Shown: positions 23,684 to 32,774 of the stretch, one piece after another | How the letters are laid out: every line of letters begins with the position of its first letter | Position numbering within the stretch: position 1 is the first letter of the stretch | Origin: Sphingopyxis alaskensis RB2256 | GTDB lineage: Bacteria > Pseudomonadota > Alphaproteobacteria > Sphingomonadales > Sphingomonadaceae | DNA length: 64,000 bases | NCBI RefSeq assembly: GCF_000013985.1 | Contig: NC_008048.1 | Span: forward strand, 2,604,001 to 2,668,000 | Reading direction: 5' to 3' | Program-made: the position numbers and the translations under genes | The notes under the pieces: model-generated | What the model saw: only the letters and a program-made list of their open reading frames with translations | Told to the model about the DNA's origin: nothing | Database searches by the model: none

Positions 23684-26441
23684 TCGCCTTGTCAGCAGCG
23701 GGCGCGGCGATGGCTGATTGCACCATGCCGGCCCCGGCGGCAGGTGCCTGTGAGAGCGCGGTCTGGACGGCCCCGGCGCGCTCATTGATCGCCGACGTCA
23801 GTTTTGCGCGATCGTCGGTGACGATCGTCGCCGACTCCTTTGCGCGCGAGATGCCGACATAGAAGCTTTTCTGGTCGACCAGATTGGTCGCCTTGCTGTC
23901 CGCGTGGATTATGACATGATCGGCGGTGCGTCCCTGCGCGGCAAAAGCGGTATCGACATAAGCGTGGGCGATATGCCGGTCGCGCACGGCATCGAGGTCG
24001 AGAGTCTGTACCTGACCGCGCGCGCCAAGCACCGTCGCCGTCCGCGCCTGCTCGTCCACCGCGATCACCTCGCCCCGCGCGCCATTGATCCGCCCGGCGT
24101 CGCGATCGTTGCGGGTGAAGCGGATGCTGTCGCCGGTCCTGAGGTCAATATTCTGCGGCGCGAACACCTGCACCTTGCCGGCGCCCCATTGCCGAAGCCG
24201 CCAATCGACCTCGCGCCCATCCTCGGACCTCAGTGCAATGGCAGCCTTGGCCGGATTGACCGCCTCGACACGATAGGCGTCGCCGCGCGCTACGCCCTTG
24301 TCGGCATAATCGCGGGTGAAGCGCACAACATCGCCCCTGTCATAGCTCAACGGATCGCGGGCCTCGGCACGGGTGAGCCCCTTGTTGACGAGGCTCTCCA
24401 TCGTGACAGCGGGACCGGAAAGCGCGCCCGAATTGACGAGCGCCGTGCGGATGCCTGCTGTCAGCGCGTCGCGCCCTTCGCGCGAGGGCTCAATGACCAG
24501 CGTTCGCGTCCGCGCCGCCTTGTCGAGCCCGGCATAGCGATCGGCGATGGCGGCGAAGCGGCCGGAGCGATCGGCATGTTCGACGATCTGGCCGCCCCCG
24601 CGATCGAGCGCCGCGAGCGCCTTCTTCGCATCGCCCTCGATCGAGGCGAGCACCGCCTCCTTGGTAGCCGCGTTGCTCTGCCGAACGATCTCGCCGAGCT
24701 TTGCGGTTTCCATGCCGACGCCCTGAAGCTGCGCGAACGCCGCGCCAGCCTCGACCGATCCAAGCTGCTTCACGTCGCCGACGAGAATGATTCGGGCATC
24801 ATGCTGCTCGGCCAACTCGAACAGCCGCGCGGTATCGCGCGCCGACAAGAGCGAAGCCTCATCGACGATCCATGCCACCGGCTGCCCGGGCGCCGAATCT
24901 TCCGGCGCGAGCAGATGGCGCGCCACGGTATCGCCGCGCGTGCCGAGCGCCTCGCCGAGTGTCATCGCCGCCGATGCAGTCGGCGCCAGCGCGACCACCG
25001 ACACGCCGCGCGCTTCGGCCTCGCGCGCGAAGGTGGCGAGCACCGTCGTCGTCTTGGCGGTGCCAGCATAGCCTTGGACCGCGGTGACCCGATTGCGGCT
25101 GGTAAGGAGCTGTTCGGTCGCGGCCTTCTGGTCGGGATTCCAGCCAAACCCCGACCGCTCCGCCTGCGCGGCCGCGCCAGCGACAGCCTTGGCGGCGGCA
25201 AGCGGGGAGGCTATCGGCGCGAGCGCACCGCGACCGCGGGCTTCGATCCGAAGCAGCGTCTTCTCGGCGGCGATATTCTGGCTGGTCGTGAACCCCGCGA
25301 ACGCGGCGCCGCGCCGATCGAGGAAGGTGCGCTCGACCAGCTCGCCTTCCTTTGTCGCCCGCCCGATCGCTTCGCCGATCTCGGAATAGCCGACCTTCCC
25401 AAGCCCAACCCGGCCCGCTTCCTCATGGAGCGCCGCGACCGCAAACACCGACTGCCGCTCGCCAAGCTTGTCGGCGGCATGGGCGACGGCGCGATCGGCG
25501 ACCGATGGATCGGGAAGCTGAACACCGTTCGCTGCCCGAGCTTCTGCCTCACGCACCAACGCCAGCCGAGCCTCGGCGTCGAACCCTGCCCGGTCGGCGG
25601 TCTCGCGCCAATCGGCAACAAGCGCGCCATGGTCGGCCACCACCTTCGCTTGCCGCGTATCGAGCGCGGCCACCTGCTTTTCGGCAGCGCTGGCCTCTTC
25701 GCGCGATGTTCCGCGTTCGCCTAGCGCCGCTTCAATCTCGGCGCTGCGCGTGCTGAACGCCGCCATCGCGGCCTCCGAGACGCCTTTGATTTCGAACATC
25801 GACTCCTTGCCCGGTGCAATCTCATAGCCGAGCTCGCCGACCTTCAAGGCCAGCTCCTGCCGGTAGATCGCGCCGATCTGCTTCTGGAGCTGATAGATGG
25901 CGCGCGGTTCGAGGCTGCGCCATGAACCATCTTCGCCCTGCGTCGCGTTCATGATGACATTATGCGTATGAAGCTGCGGGTCCTGCGCCCGGCTGGTCCC
26001 GTGCTGAAAGCCGGCGACAACGAGATTGCCGGTGGCCTCACGCGTCACGCTGCCGCCGTGCCGAACGCGGGTCGCGGCCATATGCGCCTCGATATGCGCG
26101 AGCGTCGTCTTCACGGCCTGCCCATGTGCCTCGATCAACCGCCGGTCGCCCGCGACCTCGGCCATGATCGACACCGACTTGGGCGCACTCAGTGTCACAT
26201 CCCAGCCGGGCCGATGCTCAAGCTGGCCGTCACGAACCGTGCCGAGTTGCTGGCCCGCGACCTTGCCGTCGAGCAGTTCCCGAAATTGGTCGCGATCGAC
26301 ATCGCCCGACAGCCCAAGCTCCTCGGCGCCCTTGCCTTGCCATTCGGACGGCGACAGCCCGCCCTCGGCATAATAATCGTCGGCCTCATAATAGCTGCTC
26401 GCCTGCGCCGAACTCGTCAGCGCCGATACCGACGCGACCAT
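23631..26441 (-). CDS. traA: MobF-family conjugative relaxase-helicase (TrwC/TraA type)
   Basis: 936-residue relaxase. N-terminal HUH domain: candidate nicking tyrosines in SYYEADDYYAEGG (residues 17, 18, 23 and 24), and the metal triad from QHGTSR plus LHTHN. The C-terminal half is a RecD2/TraI-type helicase with Walker A GYAGTAKTTT at about residue 458 (usual AGTGK has Ala for Gly here) and Walker B WIVDEASLL at about residue 524. The motif VDTAFAAQGRTADHVI and a late VGISRAKE complete superfamily 1. It nicks oriT, stays attached to the 5' end and unwinds the strand. Starts inside the traD stop (TGATG). Confidence 0.93.
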   Translation of the reverse strand: MVASVSALTSSAQASSYYEADDYYAEGGLSPSEWQGKGAEELGLSGDVDRDQFRELLDGKVAGQQLGTVRDGQLEHRPGWDVTLSAPKSVSIMAEVAGDRRLIEAHGQAVKTTLAHIEAHMAATRVRHGGSVTREATGNLVVAGFQHGTSRAQDPQLHTHNVIMNATQGEDGSWRSLEPRAIYQLQKQIGAIYRQELALKVGELGYEIAPGKESMFEIKGVSEAAMAAFSTRSAEIEAALGERGTSREEASAAEKQVAALDTRQAKVVADHGALVADWRETADRAGFDAEARLALVREAEARAANGVQLPDPSVADRAVAHAADKLGERQSVFAVAALHEEAGRVGLGKVGYSEIGEAIGRATKEGELVERTFLDRRGAAFAGFTTSQNIAAEKTLLRIEARGRGALAPIASPLAAAKAVAGAAAQAERSGFGWNPDQKAATEQLLTSRNRVTAVQGYAGTAKTTTVLATFAREAEARGVSVVALAPTASAAMTLGEALGTRGDTVARHLLAPEDSAPGQPVAWIVDEASLLSARDTARLFELAEQHDARIILVGDVKQLGSVEAGAAFAQLQGVGMETAKLGEIVRQSNAATKEAVLASIEGDAKKALAALDRGGGQIVEHADRSGRFAAIADRYAGLDKAARTRTLVIEPSREGRDALTAGIRTALVNSGALSGPAVTMESLVNKGLTRAEARDPLSYDRGDVVRFTRDYADKGVARGDAYRVEAVNPAKAAIALRSEDGREVDWRLRQWGAGKVQVFAPQNIDLRTGDSIRFTRNDRDAGRINGARGEVIAVDEQARTATVLGARGQVQTLDLDAVRDRHIAHAYVDTAFAAQGRTADHVIIHADSKATNLVDQKSFYVGISRAKESATIVTDDRAKLTSAINERAGAVQTALSQAPAAGAGMVQSAIAAPAADKAISAAVSQAATSLPGMGL

Positions 26442-28333
26442 CAGACTGGTCCGTCGCCGCTCGGCTGTGGTTTCGGCGGCTCCGGCTCGGTGGGCGGCAC
26501 CGTCGATGGTTGCACGGCGGGCTCCGCTTCAACCGGCGGTGTCCCGACCGGCGGCGCTTCGACGGACTGCTGCCAGAGGCTGGTCGTGGGATCGCCCGCG
26601 ACATATCCGAGCTGGCGCGCCTTGCCGCGCCGCACGATATGGTCGTCGGTGAGCGCGATGCGCGCGACCGGCAATCCATCGGGGAACAGCAAATAGCCGC
26701 GATGCCTGGGAAGGCGCAGTTCGCTCTCGAGGACGGCGGGCCGGACCTTGCGCTGGCGGCCGAGCGTCGTGCGCGGCTTGTAGTCGCCGTCGGCGAGGGC
26801 ATCGGTCATCGTCGGCAGCTCGACCTCGCAGCTTCCGATGGTGTCGCTCGCCCATTGCCGGGATTCGCTGTCGGTCATCTGGAGGAACAGCTTGGTGTTG
26901 CAGCAGCCGAGCATCGATTCGGACAAATCCTGTCCGTAGCGATGTCGCATCTGCCCGATCGCCTGAAAGGTGAGGATGACCGCCGCCCCGAACTTGCGCC
27001 CCTCGGGTAGCAGCCGCGCGAGATTGTCGACGCGCGGCAGGTCGGCGAGTTCGTCGAGGATGAACCAGAGGCGGCGCTCGGCCGAGGGCGAATGCCCGAG
27101 CAGGGCGCTCGCGGCGCATTCGAGCCAGCAGGCAAGCAGCGGCTTCGAGGCCTCGAAATAATCCTCTTTCCGCGGCACGAAGATCCAGGGCTTCGGACCG
27201 GGATGCATGTCGAGCCCCGATAAAAAATCGCGGAAAGAAAAGGCCGTCTCCTTGCCCTCGTCGATGCGCAGGAACTGGATGAGGTTCGCGGCCTTGGCGA
27301 GCATGAAGAGCACGCTTCCCGTCGCGCGGTCGGCATCGTCAGCGAAGGTGCGCGCCGACGAACTGTTCCCCAGCCATAGCTTGAGATCGTCCTTTGACCG
27401 CACCTGCAATGCATGGAGCAGATCGGGCAGGGTGCATTTGCCCTCGCGCCACAGCGCGCGGATCATGTTGGCGACGAGGATGCGGCTCGTTTCGAGCCAC
27501 ACGTCGCGATCATGCTGTCCGGTCTCGGTGATAAGCTGCTGCGCGATGCGGTCGGCATCCGCCGGATGCGCAATCTCGGCGAAGGGCGTCCAAATAGCGC
27601 AGCGCGCATCGAACGGATTTAGGATGATGTCGCCGCGCCGGGGATCATAATATTGGGCGACGAACTCACCGCTCGTGTCGTAGACGAGCGCCGCCTCGCC
27701 GCGCGCCTCGACGCCATCGAGTATCTGACGCAGCACCGTGGTCTTTCCGCTTCCGGTCGTGCCGACCATCGCCATGTGGCGGGTTTCGAGGCGTGGCGGC
27801 ATGGGCACCGTCGCGATGGCCAGGGCATGGTCCCCTGCTTCGGCACGCGTCAGCTGCGCGAGCTTCTTCTCGGTCGTAACGATCGTCCCCCCGATCACGC
27901 GATCGCGAAGCATGAGTTCGCGCCGCCGTGCCATCGCGCCGCGCAGCAAGATCAGGCCCGCCAGCCAGGCGATGAACCCCAGCAAGCATCCTCGTATGAA
28001 GAAGGCAATCACCGTGTCGGCCGACCGGCGATAATAGGGATGCGCCGCGACCAATCGAGCCGATGCCTCGTAGCGCTCTCCTCCACCGCTGATCATGACG
28101 CCCGGTTCGGCTTCGGTGCCGCTCGATATCCACGTCTTCAATCGCGCGACATACCAGGTCCCGGTCGCCTGCATCGTCGTCGGCGTCAGCATCAGATAGG
28201 GGAGCGTCAGGCCGCCGAGCGCGATCGATGCCGCGAAGATGATCGCATGGCGCTTGAACCGCCGGACCTGGTTCGATCGCCAGTGGCGCCGCAGCGCGTC
28301 GGCATGGATACGCTGGTCCCGATCGCGCATCAC
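26441..28333 (-). CDS. traD: TraD/VirD4-type coupling protein
   Basis: 630-residue inner-membrane ATPase linking relaxosome to channel. Two helices (about residues 29-52 and 108-130), Walker A GTTGSGKTTVL at about residue 189, Walker B LWFILDELADLP at about residue 422, and a TraG/TraD C-terminal domain (SLWQQ). The tail is Pro/Glu-rich. The start is GTG 28333 or ATG 28330; both overlap the stop of the accessory gene. Confidence 0.93.
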   Translation of the reverse strand: MMRDRDQRIHADALRRHWRSNQVRRFKRHAIIFAASIALGGLTLPYLMLTPTTMQATGTWYVARLKTWISSGTEAEPGVMISGGGERYEASARLVAAHPYYRRSADTVIAFFIRGCLLGFIAWLAGLILLRGAMARRRELMLRDRVIGGTIVTTEKKLAQLTRAEAGDHALAIATVPMPPRLETRHMAMVGTTGSGKTTVLRQILDGVEARGEAALVYDTSGEFVAQYYDPRRGDIILNPFDARCAIWTPFAEIAHPADADRIAQQLITETGQHDRDVWLETSRILVANMIRALWREGKCTLPDLLHALQVRSKDDLKLWLGNSSSARTFADDADRATGSVLFMLAKAANLIQFLRIDEGKETAFSFRDFLSGLDMHPGPKPWIFVPRKEDYFEASKPLLACWLECAASALLGHSPSAERRLWFILDELADLPRVDNLARLLPEGRKFGAAVILTFQAIGQMRHRYGQDLSESMLGCCNTKLFLQMTDSESRQWASDTIGSCEVELPTMTDALADGDYKPRTTLGRQRKVRPAVLESELRLPRHRGYLLFPDGLPVARIALTDDHIVRRGKARQLGYVAGDPTTSLWQQSVEAPPVGTPPVEAEPAVQPSTVPPTEPEPPKPQPSGDGPV

Positions 28334-28701
28334 GACCCGCCCTCATCGGCACGGCGCCGCTGGCGATCATAGGCACGGCCGATCTCGGCGCTTATCTCCT
28401 CGTCGCTCTTGCCGCCGTCGAAGGCGGCGCTGCGCGCGTAGCAATAGGCAGCGCAGGCAGTGAACAGGGTGCGGTCCAGCATGCGCTCGACGGCGAGCAG
28501 CCGGGTACCGATCGAGACGAGTTCGGCGACGAGTTCGCGATTGCCGGACCCGTCCGCCATAGGATTTGACAGCGCCGCAAGCCCGGCTTCGACGCAGGTC
28601 GCGAGGGTCGCATAGGCGGTGTCGCCTTTCGCCTTCGCAAGCTCGCCTACCGCCTTGTCGACCTCGACCGGCAGACGAACCGTATGCCTCACCAGCTTCA
28701 T
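28330..28701 (-). CDS. Ribbon-helix-helix mobilisation accessory protein
   Basis: 123-residue protein. The N-terminus VRHTVRLPVEVDKAVGELAK looks like a CopG/Arc ribbon-helix-helix; the rest is helical and ends basic (RRRADEGGS). Such proteins bind oriT and help the relaxase (TraM/TrwA-like role). The ATG at 28701 fits the domain start. It lies next to a 346-base non-coding stretch that is the best oriT candidate. Confidence 0.75.
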   Translation of the reverse strand: MKLVRHTVRLPVEVDKAVGELAKAKGDTAYATLATCVEAGLAALSNPMADGSGNRELVAELVSIGTRLLAVERMLDRTLFTACAAYCYARSAAFDGGKSDEEISAEIGRAYDRQRRRADEGGS

Positions 28702-29047
28702 CGCGAGGCCCGATCGCGACGCCGATGCGACGTCTCCAAAAGTTGCGGAATTCCTAAGCTTCTGCCTAGGCCAGCCGACGTGACGTCGGATCCGCCGCTC
28801 GAAAAGTGGGACAAAAGCTGGATGCACCCGTGCGTGAGGTGTGTATTCAAATTATGGGTCCGATGCGTAGCATCGCGGCCCAACTTCTTTGCCTGAAAGA
28901 CTATGGCTTCAGACTTGAGCCGGGCTCCCGGCAGCAGAGAATTGAAGCTGCCAGTCCAGCTCACCTGCATGCCGGGACCTGCCAGGGAAGGTGCAACGAT
29001 TGGGGCCCAATCGCGGCCAGCGTGGAGGATCTGGTATCGGCGCGCAA
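28702..29047. other. Non-coding stretch with dyads; candidate oriT
   Basis: 346 bases without a gene. Visible dyads: CCGACG-TGA-CGTCGG (28775-28789) and CGATGC-GTA-GCATCG (28861-28875), with an AT-richer patch at about 28845-28860. The position next to the accessory, coupling and relaxase genes is usual for oriT in MobF systems. No nic site was recognised. Confidence 0.4.
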
Positions 29048-29776
29048 TCATGGCCGATGCTGCCCGGACCGAGCAATGAAAAGCGGCGAACCTGCGTCCG
29101 GGATGGCGGCAGCTTCACCTGCCGAAGCTGCCGGGCGCGCAGTGTCGATCGCCGCCGCTGGTGCAACAAAAATGGCCGCATCGCGCCAGCCCGGCGACCC
29201 TCTTGGAAGCGAAGCGACGGCAGAAGTTCCAAGCGGCGCGTGCAGTTCGGGCGCAATCTTCGCGACATAGGCGCGCGTCTCGGCTGGCAGTCCGCGACGC
29301 CCCGCGACATAGGCATCGGCGCGGCCGGGACCTGCATTATAGGCCGCGAGCATCAGCCGGACATCGCCATAGCGGTCCCACATCGCGCGCAGATAGGCGG
29401 CGCCCGCGAGGATGTTCGCGCGGGGGTCGAACGGGTCCGAACCGAGCCGGTGGCGCGCCGTCAGCGGCGCCCATGTTGCGGGCATGATCTGCATGAGCCC
29501 CATGGCGCCGGCGTGCGACACGGCGCCGATACGGCCGCGGCTTTCGGCATGCATCACGCGCCAGATCCAGAGCTCCGGGATACCGAAGCGCTGCGCCGCT
29601 TCGGCGACCGGAGCGGCATAGGGATGGCGCTCCGACTGCGCTGCGGCGGCAGCCGGAGTGCAGATCGGCGGCAAAAGCAGCGCAGCCGAAATGGCCGCGC
29701 GCCGTGCGCCGACGCGCATCGGCGAGCACAGGACAGACAGTATGGTGAGACTTCGCCGCAGCCGCACAACTGTCAT
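29048..29776 (-). CDS. Lytic transglycosylase (VirB1-like)
   Basis: 242-residue exported muramidase that opens the cell wall for the secretion channel. Signal peptide within residues 1-45 (start MTVVRLRR at 29776, or M at residue 20), then the SLT fold: catalytic Glu in VMHAESRGR, MGLMQIMPATW, and ILAGAAYLRAMWDRYGDV followed by LAAYNAGPGRAD. A disordered Ala/Pro tail follows. Start overlaps the traF stop by ATGA. Confidence 0.92.
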   Translation of the reverse strand: MTVVRLRRSLTILSVLCSPMRVGARRAAISAALLLPPICTPAAAAAQSERHPYAAPVAEAAQRFGIPELWIWRVMHAESRGRIGAVSHAGAMGLMQIMPATWAPLTARHRLGSDPFDPRANILAGAAYLRAMWDRYGDVRLMLAAYNAGPGRADAYVAGRRGLPAETRAYVAKIAPELHAPLGTSAVASLPRGSPGWRDAAIFVAPAAAIDTARPAASAGEAAAIPDAGSPLFIARSGQHRP

Positions 29777-30363
29777 CGTCCTTGCTCCATCTCGTCGGCA
29801 ATTGGTTCGAAGGAAGGGCTCGCGCGGTGCCAGCGAAGCGATGCTTCGGCGTCGGTGCGCGTCAGAACAGGGTGCGCCGTGCCGATGAGTCCGGACGCCG
29901 AAATCGGCCCGAAATATCGCCCGTCGAGGCTGCCCCGCGCGGCATTGATCAGGAATAATTCCTGCGCCCCGACGATCCGGCAACCGCGCCAGACCGGGAG
30001 CGGACGATCCGCCCCGTCGCGCGCCAGCGCACGGGCGACGCCCGCGCCGTCGATCGTGACGGATGCACCCGAACGGCAGACCAGAGAGCCCGGAAGCGCG
30101 GCGACGCGCTTCAGCAGCGGAACGCCGCGCGGCAGATAGCCGCGACGGGAAAGATAGATCGCAAGCGCCGGCGGCGGGTCGATGGCGACAAGCTCGCCGA
30201 GCCGAGGCCGCGCACCGACATCGATCCGGTACACGCCGATGGGGGCGCTGGCGCTCGCATTCCAGAGCAGTCGCGGCGCCGGCTTCAGCCAGGCGACTGC
30301 GACGAAAGAAGCGGTAAACAGCGCCGCTGCGCCGACCGTCGCGCACAAGAACCGGCGGTTCAT
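29773..30363 (-). CDS. traF: TraF, S26-type signal peptidase
   Basis: 196-residue inner-membrane serine peptidase. N-terminal helix (residues 7-28), then the S26 catalytic Ser in ASAPIGVYR and Lys in LLKRVAALPG, and a late GRYFGPI motif. In RP4, TraF cleaves and circularises the TrbC pilin. The ATG at 30363 overlaps the DUF2840 stop (ATGA). Confidence 0.9.
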   Translation of the reverse strand: MNRRFLCATVGAAALFTASFVAVAWLKPAPRLLWNASASAPIGVYRIDVGARPRLGELVAIDPPPALAIYLSRRGYLPRGVPLLKRVAALPGSLVCRSGASVTIDGAGVARALARDGADRPLPVWRGCRIVGAQELFLINAARGSLDGRYFGPISASGLIGTAHPVLTRTDAEASLRWHRASPSFEPIADEMEQGR

Positions 30364-30905
30364 GCCTCGATCGCCCGGCGGCGGAGCCATGCCGTATGGC
30401 GATCGAGACTATAGGGCCGGAAAGGCAGGCCGGCGGCGAGCCGGTTGCCGACATGGCGCCAATGGTCGGGCGATGCATCGCACGCCTCGATGCCAGCCGC
30501 CTCCACCGCGTTGATCGCTGCGAGCGCCTGCTGGACCTTCGGCCAGCCGTCGATCCGCGCAAGGATTTCGGCGCCGGGGCGGACGAAAGGCAGCGTCGAA
30601 AATGGTTCGCCGGGCGTCATCGCAATTGCGATCGCGATGGTCGAATGGATGGTACCGAAGTCGTTCGACGTCCACCGCACGAAGCCAAAGACCGCGCCGG
30701 GACGAAAGGCCATGACGCGGGTGCTGCGGCTCAATATCCGCTCGGCGGCGACGCGGCCGAAGCGGATCCATTGTTCGTGGCGGCCCTCGATCCAGGTCAG
30801 TTCGACCTCAGTCAAGCCGCAGCCGTGGGGCGACGCGGAAACACATCCGCTACCGTGGCCGGGGCGGGAGAGCGAAACGCCGGGCGCTGCGACAGCGCGC
30901 GGCAT
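30360..30905 (-). CDS. DUF2840 protein
   Basis: 181-residue soluble protein of the DUF2840 family, a constant neighbour of traF in alphaproteobacterial elements. Family features: VELTWIEGRHEQWIRFG, FGFVRWTSNDFGT, LPFVRPGAEILARIDGWPKV and a late DHWRHVGNRL. The ATG at 30905 shares a base with the upstream stop (TGATG). Function unknown. Confidence 0.88.
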   Translation of the reverse strand: MPRAVAAPGVSLSRPGHGSGCVSASPHGCGLTEVELTWIEGRHEQWIRFGRVAAERILSRSTRVMAFRPGAVFGFVRWTSNDFGTIHSTIAIAIAMTPGEPFSTLPFVRPGAEILARIDGWPKVQQALAAINAVEAAGIEACDASPDHWRHVGNRLAAGLPFRPYSLDRHTAWLRRRAIEA

Positions 30906-31147
30906 CAGGCGAGCCCCCGGCGCGCCGGGTGCACGGTGCCGACGCCCGGATCGGAGGTCGACGAGCGCCGCCCGAGTTCGACCCATGCATCGAGTTCGTC
31001 GATCGCATAGACCACGCGCCCACCGAGTTTGCGATAGGCCGGGCCGGTGCCATAGCAGCGATGCTTTTCGAGCGTTCGCGGCGAGAGGCCGACGCGGCGC
31101 GCCGCGTCAGGGGTCCTCAGATAACGGGGAGGGTGCGCGGGGGTCAT
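30905..31147 (-). CDS. AlpA/excisionase-like HTH protein
   Basis: 80-residue DNA-binding protein: a MerR-like HTH of the AlpA/HTH_17 type (LRTPDAARRVGLSPRTLEKH, then RKLGGRVVYAIDELDAW). Such proteins act as excisionases or small regulators on mobile elements. It lies directly upstream of DUF2840 on the same strand. In many related elements parA and repA sit between these; none is here. Confidence 0.85.
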   Translation of the reverse strand: MTPAHPPRYLRTPDAARRVGLSPRTLEKHRCYGTGPAYRKLGGRVVYAIDELDAWVELGRRSSTSDPGVGTVHPARRGLA

Positions 31148-31249
31148 GGGATGCTCCTTCCCGCGGCGGCTCCCGAAAAGGCGGGGCAGCGCGCGATGGG
31201 GCGTCGTGGCGCGAAAGCGGGAGCGCGGGGGAGCGGCTGAATCGCCGAG

Positions 31250-31759
31250 CTATTTTTGTCGCCCCGCGCGGCCGGCGAGCAGCGTGCGATAGCCGCCCGC
31301 GGCAAGCGCGTCGGCCTCGTGGATAAGGCGCTGGGTCCGGCGGCGCTCGGGAGAGGACTTCCAGGCGGCGCCCTGTCCGATCGAGAGGCGCGGATAGACG
31401 AGGCGCTGCGCGACCATATGGCTCGTAACCTCGCCGTCTTGGCGAAGGTTGAGGATGGCCAGTAAGAGTTGGAGACGCCGCGCCTGATAGGCGGTCGGGC
31501 CGAATGGTTGCGCCGCGCTCCGCGCGCCGCGCAGCCATCGGTCCAAGCCTGCGAGGGCCTGCAGGCGGACATCGAGCAGCGCGTCGCACGGGATAAGCGA
31601 AGCAAGGGGGCGTCCGGCGGCCGCGTCACGCAGGCAGACCCGATGAAAGGACACACCATCGCTCATCACCAGATGCGTCTCGTCGCCCACCGAGCGCGAG
31701 GCGATGGCCGGAGGCCACCGGGCAAGATCGAAATGCGGACTATTCCTAGAAGCCGCCAC
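31250..31759 (-). CDS. DUF2285 protein
   Basis: 169-residue protein of the DUF2285 family, frequent on rhizobial and sphingomonad elements. N-terminal PHFDLARWPPAIASR, central RLQALAGLDRWLRG, and a C-terminal three-helix part (ARRLQLLLAILNLRQDG) that may bind DNA. The GTG at 31759 overlaps the end of the upstream gene by 14 bases. In some elements the two are one fused protein. Confidence 0.82.
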   Translation of the reverse strand: MAASRNSPHFDLARWPPAIASRSVGDETHLVMSDGVSFHRVCLRDAAAGRPLASLIPCDALLDVRLQALAGLDRWLRGARSAAQPFGPTAYQARRLQLLLAILNLRQDGEVTSHMVAQRLVYPRLSIGQGAAWKSSPERRRTQRLIHEADALAAGGYRTLLAGRAGRQK

Positions 31760-32027
31760 TGCAGGGCCGAGGATTATGACCTGAGGACACTCGGCCGGGT
31801 CCCAGAAGGCAGGCGCTCCAAGCGCCGACAGATGGGGATCGGCCGGGAAAGCAAAGGCCCCACCGCCGGGCCATCACCTCCTGGGCCGTCGGGTCGCCAT
31901 CCCGATCCGACATGACCCTCTCATAGTCGCAGCGATATGCGGGATTGCGGCGAAGAAATTCCTGCGCGAAACCAGGGAAATCGAGCCGGGAGCCTCCGAC
32001 CCCCTTGTCCCTTGCTTCCTCCGCCAT
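31746..32027 (-). CDS. DUF6499-type regulator domain protein
   Basis: 93-residue protein with the short motif DFPGFAQEFLRRNPAYRCDY that is the hallmark of the transcriptional-regulator-like domain preceding DUF2285. The middle WGLCFPGRSP matches the family; the last 30 residues are less conserved. The ATG at 32027 fits the usual start. Probably works with the DUF2285 protein encoded next. Confidence 0.78.
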   Translation of the reverse strand: MAEEARDKGVGGSRLDFPGFAQEFLRRNPAYRCDYERVMSDRDGDPTAQEVMARRWGLCFPGRSPSVGAWSACLLGPGRVSSGHNPRPCSGGF

Positions 32028-32117
32028 GCGCGCCTCCGTGGAAGGCACGAGATTTGGCGACGGCATGCAAGCCGGCAATTCCATGGCACGGGGAGCCATA
32101 TCCCCAGAAATGGGTAT

Positions 32118-32140
32118 CCCGCCCGGCGGTGCCGGGCGGG
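32118..32140 (-). terminator. GC-rich hairpin after DUF736
   Basis: CCCGCCCGGC / GCCGGGCGGG, perfect 10-bp stem with a 3-base loop, about 10 bases past the DUF736 stop. The following minus-strand bases hold only a short T stretch, so termination may be partial. Confidence 0.6.
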
Positions 32141-32149
32141 AGCCGAGGT

Positions 32150-32464
32150 TCAGTCGCCCCGGCGCGACTGTCGGTTCCAGACGAGGTCATGCTCATCGCC
32201 TTCGCCCGCGAAAAGCTGCGCGAAGATCGGCGCCGTGAAGCTTGGGTCGTCGAGCTTGACCGACAGATAGGGGCGCTTGTCCTGTGTCTGCTTTTCCCAG
32301 GCCGCGCCGACTTCGACGTCGCCCACGAAGACGCGGTGGCTGGGGGCGTTGCCGCTCGGATTTTCCTCGGGCGCGATGCGAACCGACTTTGCCTGCACCG
32401 AGAGGGTGACGATGCTCCCCCGAAATTCTCCGGAGACTTTCTTGAATGTGCCGATCTTGGCCAT
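32150..32464 (-). CDS. DUF736 protein, copy 1
   Basis: 104-residue protein of the DUF736 family (MAKIGTFKKVSGEFRGSIVT), nearly always on conjugative elements. It is a compact beta-rich fold; function unknown. The ATG at 32464 has a good ribosome site (AAGGAA) and removes a non-family head. A second, divergent DUF736 gene lies at 33963-34283. Confidence 0.92.
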   Translation of the reverse strand: MAKIGTFKKVSGEFRGSIVTLSVQAKSVRIAPEENPSGNAPSHRVFVGDVEVGAAWEKQTQDKRPYLSVKLDDPSFTAPIFAQLFAGEGDEHDLVWNRQSRRGD

Positions 32465-32774
32465 GATGCATTCCTTCCTTGGCTCGGACCGCACCATCGC
32501 GGTCTCGATGCGCATCGAAGATCAGCGGGGACCGGCGGTGCAGCCAAGGGCCCGGAGCGAAGCGGAGGACGGCGCGCGCCTGTCTTTCTTGCTTCGCGAG
32601 GAACGGCGGCACGCCGGGGGAAGAAAGACGGGGGCGCGCCGTTGCACCAAGCCGGTCAGCAAAGCGTCCCGATGACAGATGGCGCATGTCGAGAGATCGC
32701 GACGGGAGGTCCGCAGGACGGACGCATCGGCAATCGGCCGCGAAGGGGAGCGAAGAAAGAGGGGGTAAGGCGGC
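32465..32774. other. Non-coding stretch upstream of DUF736 copy 1
   Basis: 310 GC-rich bases without a credible gene; should hold the promoter of DUF736 copy 1. No clear repeat or structured element was recognised. Confidence 0.5.

Noticed and set aside
23904..25724. Plus-strand open frame of 606 codons
   Set aside because: Antisense to the MobF relaxase-helicase; no domain seen.
29777..30562. Long N-terminal extension of the lytic transglycosylase
   Set aside because: It overlaps traF in another frame; the ATGA-coupled start at 29776 fits the operon.
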